Source: Gracilaria vermiculophylla
Lineage: Eukaryota > Rhodophyta > Florideophyceae > Gracilariales > Gracilariaceae
DNA length: 64,000 bases
NCBI GenBank assembly: GCA_019155205.2
Contig: JAHNZQ020000004.1
Location: 2,326,926-2,390,925, forward strand
Direction: 5' to 3'
Both the position numbers and the translations under genes were made by a program. The notes beneath the pieces are model-generated. The model was given only the letters and a program-made list of their open reading frames with translations. It was not told where the DNA came from and ran no database searches. Within the stretch, counting starts at the first letter, position 1; the number at the start of each line of letters is the position of its first letter. Of this stretch, positions 56,926 through 64,000 are shown in pieces.

Positions 56926-59457
56926 CTGAGAAATGGCTGCGCAAGTTGTCATTCAATGTTCATAAACGATAATCTGAATGTTATGTAAGCAGGTATGCGT
57001 TCTATCTCGTGTAACCGAATGTTTTTACATAGGCTCATGCTGCAAAAAGATCGTATCATCGGCTGGTTACAATGTTTTGAGCTTCAGGTGGTTTCACAGC
57101 GTGCTATTTCTTTGGAAATGTAATGATGGGATTAAATCTATTACACGGCATCCTAAAAAGGATAGCCAATTTCATACGGTAAAGTTTTGCAATATTGAAA
57201 CCACTCCAGGACGGCCCTGAACGGGGGAGTTGCCTCGGTTGGAGAACGCTCACCAGGCAAACAAACCTAAACCTGTAACTTGTTCGCATATACCACTCTA
57301 CCAACGTATTTGAGGTGTTGCATTAAAAACTTTTCCATGGCTTGGGCAACATATTTAGAACACGAGCAAAAGTACATATCAATTGTGGACGCCCTCCTAA
57401 ATTACAAAACATTTTCAAAAAAGAAATATTAACATATTACTTTTTGTGTAGTGTTAGAGATATAAAAGTCCTCTTATCGTACCTGCACATACCATAACTG
57501 AGAATTGGTTTCCTGTCGCTGAGCTTTTCAATGACCCTCAGTATGTACCGGATGTTTTTTTATTGGGTATTTCTCTTGTATCATATTGTATTGTGGAACG
57601 CAAAAATTGAATTGCACATGACACCCATCAATATCATGATGTAGAAAGCTTACAAAATAGTAATACCAGAAATCAATTATCACGATCTTGCGACGTGATT
57701 TATTTCTCGAAAATAATACTCTTTATCAACGCAAGAACAATCAAAACAGACAAACACAAATCAAAAAACATATTAGGATTCTTTGTAGTTGAATAACTAC
57801 TCACGAGTTGTCAAAACGTTTATCTTTTTCAAAATGGCTTCCCGAGTCAACATAAATTTACAATGAATTCTATTGTTTCTGGACCATGCAGCAAAATTTT
57901 AAATATTCTGAAGGGTAAAATGCGATATAAATCTGATGAGCCTCAACCTATCCCACGAAAAACACTAGCAAAGCTTTATATGAAAATCATATAGCTCTAT
58001 TTTTGATATATCTAACTGCCTACAGGATCGCAAAAACAATCGTATTCAACACTGTGTTTTAATAATTATTGTTAGAATATTCTAGTATATTGTGGCCCAT
58101 GCCAGGACCTAATGGACCACACCGCCGTCGTAGCCCCCACTGTATCTAGTAGCACCTACGACCCACTAGAAACTCTCCCACTCTCACAGAATCCATCTTT
58201 ATCAGTAAACCATTCTTACCTCAGAATTATCATCAGAATTCAATATTTCTTTGATTAGATGGCAAATTACTACTTTTGCAAAATAGAATATTATTCAAAG
58301 ACGACATTATCTATTAAGGTGAAAATGTATGTTTTTAATGTCTTCGATTGTTGTGACAAACTGTATGCAAGCTACGCTTTATTTATTTAGTGCGATGTCG
58401 AAAAATAGTTTATGGACGTCTCTGGAAGTGTCTAGAAGTTGCCCAGCTCAGCTTTCTATGCTAGACAATTTACAATTTTGTTCTAGATTTCTTCAAGGGG
58501 GAGATTTTAAAGTTTATTTAAAAGCAATGTGCTATCAATTAACAAGAGCATCAAGAGAACTCAAGTAAAGTTTTATTCAACCGGTAGCGTCGCAACCGTT
58601 CTGCACGCTGTCGCCGCCCCGATTGAAGAAAAAAAACCGCCGATATAAACCTGGAAGTTTTTGAATTGGAATTTTTTGATGTCGAATTTTCTAGAACTAG
58701 AGTGATTTTTCTAGATAAGGTTTTGAATTCAGTTTCTGACTTTTCTAAAAAGAAAACTAGTTTTATTGGGAACTGTCTTGTTTTAATTGGAAGTTTTATT
58801 GGAAATTATCTGTGCTGATTCGGCAAATCTGTGTGAAGTGGTTCACAGATGATTAACCTGTGGGCAGGAGAGCCAGGAAACCGTTGACACAGTTCTAGGC
58901 CTATAGCTACTGGATGTTGGGGGTTGGAGCCACCCATGCAGAGTGCTATGGCTAGCCCGTGGATATTGGGTGCAGGTAAAGGCGAAAGATTACCGAACAC
59001 TGTTTACCGACGAGATGTAACTGCTATAAAGCCAGGTATCCTCCTTAATCCTTCTGACGTATCGGCTATTATCTAGGTCCGACCTGTTTGGCACGGGTTT
59101 CGAGTAACGCCTGTGAGCAAAGCACATTCAAGACCTGGCAAGGGTAGACTTTTCTAGCTTTTTTCATCGCGCTGTACACTATATCTCACTGTCAGCTCGT
59201 TAAGCTTCGTTATTAAGGTAAGGTCACCGTGAAGGTTTACATTGACTACAACAAACCTTTTAATTGTAGGTAGACTGGTGTGGATATCCTGAAAAGGCAG
59301 CTTAGCAGTACTTACTTAGTGTCAAGTATTGTCAGAGTTATTGAAATTTATAACACTTCCTGCCAAGAAGATAGAGTTGGGTTCAAAGGACCTTCCGTAC
59401 GGGTGCTTTAAATTTCAAGAAGAAGAAGATTTTTAAGAAGAAGAAAAACAGTTCAAC
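56926..59457. other. AT-rich region, no gene recognised
   Basis: Short frames only. A 13-base match to a Tc1 end (TTGTGGACGCCCT) lies at 57383-57395. 58.6-59.45 kb is GC-richer and directly precedes a gag, so it may contain the decayed 5' LTR and leader of the family-3 element. The frame at 58329-58568 has a faint copia-Gag look (SLWTSLEVSRSCP...) that I cannot support further. Confidence 0.35.
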
Positions 59458-60260
59458 ATGTCTTTCATGAATCCATTGAAGCCTGATAAGTTTGATGGCC
59501 GCTGTGATGCCTTGACTATTCGTATATGCTTACACTCTGTTGAGAAATATCTTCATCTCGTTCAAATTGGGCAAGATGTGGACATAGATGCACAAACTGC
59601 ATTTAATTTCGCCTCAACTTCTATGACGGGTACCGCCGTGAACTGGCGGTTTACGCTGGTATTGGAATAAAAGGTTCCGCCCAAGTGAGAAGTCTATAAA
59701 CTCTGGGTCGAGAACGAGGTTGTGCCCATAGAAATTATTGTGAGAGCACCAGACAGACTCTTTGAGCTAAAGCAGAAAACCAGTATAACCATCTATTTGT
59801 CTGATTTTGGAAACATTGTGATCGAAATTACAGAGATAAGTGATTCCAAGAAGCTGGCTGGATTCACTGAAGGATGAAAGCCTCATGTTATCCTGGAAGT
59901 TTGCAAAAACAGTCTAATACTGTTTGAAGAAGCAGCGAAGATTGCACTGGACGTCGACGGAGCTTTCTTTTGTTGCAGGATTCTTCTCTAAGCGCGGACT
60001 AGGATTCAATATAGGTTCTCAGAATGTAACAGTTCCCATGGAGATTGGGAATGTCCAAGGGCAAAATAATGAGCAAGAAAAGAGTGCTGAGCTAATGAGA
60101 GATTTGCAAAACATTGCCTGTTTTCTTTGTCATAGGCCTGGTTGCCGTCCGTGGAAACACAAGAATGGGAACAACCAGCAGAAAAGAAAGACGGTCCGGG
60201 GGAATAACACGGAAACGAACTGGACTCCTGACAATGACTCGTATTCAAAGGGAAACTGAG
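59458..60260 (+). pseudogene. Gag relic, family-3 Gypsy element
   Basis: ATG 59458 opens NPLKPDKFDGRCDALTIRICLHSVEKYL, the common start of Gypsy Gag proteins (P-x-x-F-x-G ... W/L-x-x-xE-x-YL). TAA follows after 70 codons, then frameshifts. 60006-60250 continues with VPMEIGNVQGQNN and the zinc-knuckle-like CFLCHRPGCRPWKHK. Distinct from families 1 and 2 in sequence. Confidence 0.65.
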
Positions 60261-60429
60261 TGGTGTACCTAAAAAAATAGTAAAAACTCAAGTTGAACAC
60301 GAAGAGAGTGTGATCAACGGCTTGGGGAGCGCATTGAATTCTCTAAAGGACGAAATGAAGGTGATGAGGAAAGAACAAGGCCGTAATGTGCCAAATATCT
60401 CAAGTGCAGAGTCAAATGCCATGATTAGG

Positions 60430-60840
60430 ATTTGGGATGACAACACTCTTACGGGGGACCTATACCCGTAGCTCCTTTGCTTATAATGAGTGGTACCATG
60501 GGCAGTCTCAGCGTCAAAGCATTGAAAGATGATGGATGTGACAGTAACGTGGTATGCAGAGTGTTTCTGGCTAAGTATAGAGACAGAAATGTCTTTGAAG
60601 TTTGTCAGGAAAACGTTACAGTTGAGCACTCTAAAAAAACGAACAAAGGGAGAAGCATCGGAATTCATGCTCGTTGGGATTTTACGACTTGGAGCTCATA
60701 CCTGTACGTCTAATTTGATTTTTGTAAGTTGCATGTACGATGTTTTGTTGGGAATGCCATGGAGTGTTGCCCACAATCCAACAATCGATCGTGAACAAAG
60801 GATTGTGCAGGTTGCTCCCAAAGTTCTCCCACCGATTTAA
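60430..60840 (+). pseudogene. Aspartic protease relic, family 3
   Basis: Two overlapping frames (60477-60660 and 60529-60840) together read ALKDDGCDSNVV, an active-site segment with DDGC where DSGA is usual, and further on MYDVLLGMPWSVAHNPTIDREQRIV, the second conserved block of Gypsy proteases. One frameshift near 60630. It would process Gag-Pol. Confidence 0.65.
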
Positions 60841-60989
60841 AAGAATGATGAAAGGATTCAAGTAACGAATGTAGGTGTGAAAAAGTTCCAAAGAATGAAG
60901 ATAAAGAACAAGATGAAAGTGTAATCCTTTCAAGTTAAAGTCCGAGAGATTAAGCATTCGGAGGCAGAAAAGCTCACTAAAAAGCATGC

Positions 60990-61730
60990 CAAATTGGAGC
61001 AAATGCTTGCAGAGTTTGAGTCTGTTTTCAAAACAGAGTTACCGTCTGCATTGCCACCAAATAGATCCGTTGATCATTAGATCCAGGTTGAAAAAGACTT
61101 GAAGCCTCCACACCGTCCGTTATTCTAACTGTCTCCTGTCGAGTTAGAAGAAGCAAAGGAATATGTGGAGACGTTGCAAAAAACCAGGGAAGATAAGACT
61201 GAGCAAATCACGGTATGGAGCTTTGTAATTTTTCGTGAAAGAAAACGGAAATTGAAAGGTGTTATTTGGCTATCGAGCACGCAATGTACTCACTAAGAAA
61301 TATGAAACTTTCGTTCTGAGATCGAATGAGACATTTGATAGGTCTAGAGGATCAAAAGTTTTCTCCAAGTTGGATCTTAAGACAGGGTTACATGAAATAC
61401 GGGTAATGCCATAACACATGGAGAACCCTGCGTTCAACACAAAGTATGTGCGATTTGAGTGTATAATTATGCCCATTGGGCCTTGTAATTTTTCTGCGAC
61501 TTTTCAAACGTTGATGAACCAACTCTTTTATGATTACATTGATGTCTTTTTGGTGGTCTACATGGATGATCTTCTGATTTTCAGTAAGGATAAAGCAAGT
61601 CACTTGAATCTCATGGAAAGTGTATTGCGTCCATTGAAAGAAAACAGTTTCTGTTAGGCCCAGAGAAGTGTGAGTTTCTTAAAACAGAGATCGACTTCCA
61701 AAGATTCCGTGTTGGTAAGCATTGACTGAG
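60990..61730 (+). pseudogene. Reverse transcriptase relic, family 3
   Basis: N-terminal part in pieces (EFESVFKTELPSALPPNRSVDH). The best part is 61418-61657: MPIGPCNFSATFQTLMNQLF and VVYMDDLLIFSKDKASHLN. The YMDD active site is intact. Many stops before 61418 remove the first catalytic Asp region (LDLKTG readable as LDL.TG near 61375). Thumb follows at 61660-61720 (CEFLKTEIDFQRF). Confidence 0.7.
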
Positions 61731-61879
61731 AGTTCACCCATTTCAGGTCGGAGTACTGAAGATTGGGCAAAAGCTAAAATCCTTGGTTTAAGTTCTAAGT
61801 TTTCTGGGACTACTGCAATTCTTTCGACGCTTCGTACAATTTTTTTCAAAAATTCCTGCTCCAATGACAAATCTGACAA

Positions 61880-62610
61880 AGAAATTTAAGGCTATCGAGA
61901 TATGGGATGAAAAATGTGATGAAGCCTTTCAAAAGTTATAAGAAGCTATCACAAATGCATCAACTTCGGTATCGCCAGATTAAAGCAAGCAGTTCAGATG
62001 TCACATTGATGATTCATAGGTCGCTATTGATGGAACTTTTACAAAACTTGAAACGATGGGAAGAGACCGCGTTATTTGCCTTCTATACAAGGAATGTTTC
62101 CCCACCAGAGCCCGTGTCTACAGCTAATGAAAGAGAACGTTTTAAGTTCAGCTCATTGCTTTACAAAACCGAAACTAAGCAGAAAAGGATCGAGGTGGCT
62201 TGAAACTCTTGGAAACTTTGGAATATTCCCTATAATTCCTAAACCTGGAATGCTCCACGGCTTAGGAGGTGCTCTATCTAGAGCATGTCACGTTAAGGAA
62301 AATATTGATGGTGGTTTACTATGTAATGGCACTGAACCACCATATGTCAAACATAGAGACGTGAAAACTCGATACGATGAAGCTCAATTTTTTGATGCTG
62401 TTGTAAAAGCCATGAATGATGAATGGCCAGACGATTATATTCAAAGACGGAAACTGCAAAAGATATTCCTTATGTTAAAAAAGAATGGTGAAAGACTCTC
62501 GTACAAAGGAAAGCTTCGCATTCCGAAATAGTGCGTGTTCGATATGTAGCAACGAGCACATGATTCAATGATATGTGGTCATTTTACGTTTGCAAAGACA
62601 GTTTTCAGAG
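61880..62610 (+). pseudogene. RNase H and integrase N-terminus relic, family 3
   Basis: FKAIEIWDEKCDEAFQKL starts the RNase H segment. VSPPEPVSTANERER near 62100 corresponds to the YS-x-x-ERE block. 62150-62330 reads FTKPKLSRKGSRWLETLGNF and HGLGGALSRACHVKEN, the RNase H end (usual DALSR). 62530-62600 reads CVFDM-stop-QRAHDSMICGHFTFAKT, the His pair of the integrase zinc module. The reading is lost where the minus-strand relic begins. Confidence 0.6.
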
Positions 62611-64000
62611 CGCCCAAACAATGGCGAGGAACGTTTTCTTCGAGACGGAATAGTTGCTCTCCTGAACGTTGAGAGTCCTGGATCAATATCATATTGGTTG
62701 GCGCTTCCCTTCGGGGCTTGTCTGAGACAATGCACAAACTACTTGGTGGCAGCTGAAGTCCGTATCCATAGAGTACAGGAGGTACAACGTGGGAAGTGAC
62801 AAGAATAGAGCTGTTTTCATTGCCCTGATCAGGAATTGAAAAGCAGCTGACAGATCGGTGATGAATTACGAGGGATTTGGTGGTTACCATTTCCGCAGTA
62901 ATGTGCTGCGCTGTGCGGCGGTATCCGATAAATTTTGTTATGAACCGTCTATAGATGATGAATAACCCCAGGAACGATTTCAGTTCTGTTTGCATCCGGG
63001 GTTCTTCCGCCTCAGTGAGGAAATTGACAAGAACTCTCTAGATAATAAGCTGCCCAGAAAGGATGATCCGACGCGGATACTTCATGGTCTGAAAATAGAA
63101 CTCAGACTTTCGGACCTTCAGGGTGATACTCGCCTCACGCAGTATCGTAATCACGTCGCGCACGTCGGTGAGAGAATCATTCAAGTTGTTGGAAAAGAAA
63201 ATTTTGTCGTCCAGGTACACAGAGCAAGTCCACTATTTGAAACGGTTCATGAGGACATTGATAGGCACTTGAAATATTGCGGATGCAATGATTTGCTCAA
63301 ACAGCATCCGCGTAAAGCGCAAGGACCCTTAGCTGCACAGAAACGCTGTTTTATCACGGTATTCCTCCCTGGCGGGGACCTGCCAGTAGCCCAAAGTGGC
63401 GTTGGCAGCCGAAAACAAGGTAGAATCACCCCGTTAGTCTATACACGCGTCCATCCGAGCGATTGGGTAGGTATTCCCAATAGTCGCGGCATCAAACCGG
63501 CGATATTATACGCAGAACCTCCTTAACCCATCCGCTTTTAGTGCGATTCCCACGTGGGACTCCCACAGAGATTGTGATAGCTCTGTGACTCCGGCACGGG
63601 GCATGCGCTCCACTTGGAATTCATCCTTCTTCCAACCCTCCGGCCCAGGCCTGTATAGGGGTTCAGCGATTCTCCGAGTGCTCGCTAATAGATCTATTCG
63701 ATTTTGGTGAAGAGCTCTCATGGGTCAACTTGGTTGAAACTCGTCGGACATTGTGTCGGCGAGGCCGAACTATCCTTGGAGTCAGGCTTTCTCGTTTCCA
63801 TGGTACCTACTGGTAAACCGGTGACTGCGTTGGAGGCGGAATTCACCGCCGAATTGAGAGCCTTCCTACCCTTTGCCTTCACCAGCACAAGTAACTGGAC
63901 GGCAATCACCGGTGTAGGGATCATCGCCAAGTGATGGGGCTGTACGGATCCAATCACACTTCGTTTTGGTCAAATACTCGGCGGTATCGCCCAGATTTGT
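62585..64000 (-). pseudogene. Reverse transcriptase and RNase H relic, family 2, cut by window edge
   Basis: Minus strand from the window edge: RT start near 63957-63506, then MDACID, VPARE, KTAFLC, LRFTRM, then VYLDDKIFFSNNLNDS at about 63220 (YLDD active site kept). Thumb LREASITLKVRKSEFYF follows. 62995-62579 continues with ELKSFLGLFIIYRRFITKF and, in a shifted frame at the end, SVSKKTFLAIVWAL, the RNase H signature. The lower end meets the plus-strand integrase of family 3 within about 62585-62610. Confidence 0.65.

Noticed and set aside
58329..58568. Copia-type Gag fragment
   Set aside because: The resemblance is limited to a few residues, with no zinc knuckle or copia pol nearby.
62579..62995. 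138-codon minus-strand frame as a novel protein
   Set aside because: It is the RT-RNase H connection of a family-2 relic with a frameshift near its end.
1..64000. CRISPR arrays, bacterial operons, rRNA
   Set aside because: No regularly spaced identical repeats, no operon-like gene packing and no rRNA signature; the window is eukaryotic repeat DNA.

Overview
The window is eukaryotic, and almost all of it is layered, decaying transposable elements. It holds fragments of at least four Ty3/Gypsy-type LTR retrotransposon families, one LTR family with TGTTGGA ends seen only as solo LTRs, a tiny LTR element of about 300 bp, two Tc1/mariner relics, two piggyBac relics and one two-gene PIF/Harbinger element. 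Only one ordinary host-type gene is convincing: a 470-codon single-exon glycosyltransferase-like gene at 55513-56925. The element set (Harbinger partner protein with a DUF6818-like SANT domain, the style of the piggyBac and Gypsy proteins, TTTAGGG-type telomere-like repeats, no visible introns) suggests an oomycete or a red alga. I cannot decide between them from the sequence. Three runs of exactly 100 N (12020-12119, 33332-33431, 51276-51375) are scaffold gaps of nominal length.

Layout, left half. 1-2374 is the 3' end of a plus-strand family-1 element: an antisense ORF, a purine tract and the 3' LTR. 3669-9507 is a rotted plus-strand family-2 element (gag, protease, RT, RNase H, integrase) carrying the 307-bp mini LTR element. 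Its integrase is cut by a family-1 element lying on the minus strand (9508-20500). That element has two 555-bp LTRs, primer-binding site, gag, protease, RT, RNase H, integrase and chromodomain, followed by two ORFs on the opposite strand between pol and the 3' LTR. 21505-23044 is a piggyBac transposase relic. At 23599-27768 two family-1 5' ends (LTR plus gag) face each other across a telomere-like TTTAGGG tract. 28857-32307 is a third family-1 5' end (LTR, gag, protease), broken by a Tc1 element that is itself broken by a TGTTGGA-type LTR at 33205.

Layout, right half. 33984-37407 is a minus-strand family-2 pol. 37408-42722 is AT-rich and shows no convincing gene. 42723-43530 is a second piggyBac relic. 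About 44245-47388 is a PIF/Harbinger element with convergent SANT and transposase genes. 47690-53321 is a Tc1 relic split by a nearly intact 4.8-kb Gypsy element (48462-53259; 261-bp LTRs, 5-bp target duplication GCGAC, gag, pol, chromodomain). The glycosyltransferase-like gene follows. 59458-62610 is a plus-strand family-3 Gypsy relic, and 62590-64000 a minus-strand family-2 RT/RNase H relic abutting it.

The transposon genes do not form a host pathway: each set served the mobility of its own element, and nearly all now carry stops, frameshifts or lost catalytic residues. The least explained biology is the conserved antisense ORF pair of family 1 and the telomere-like junction between the inverted gag copies.
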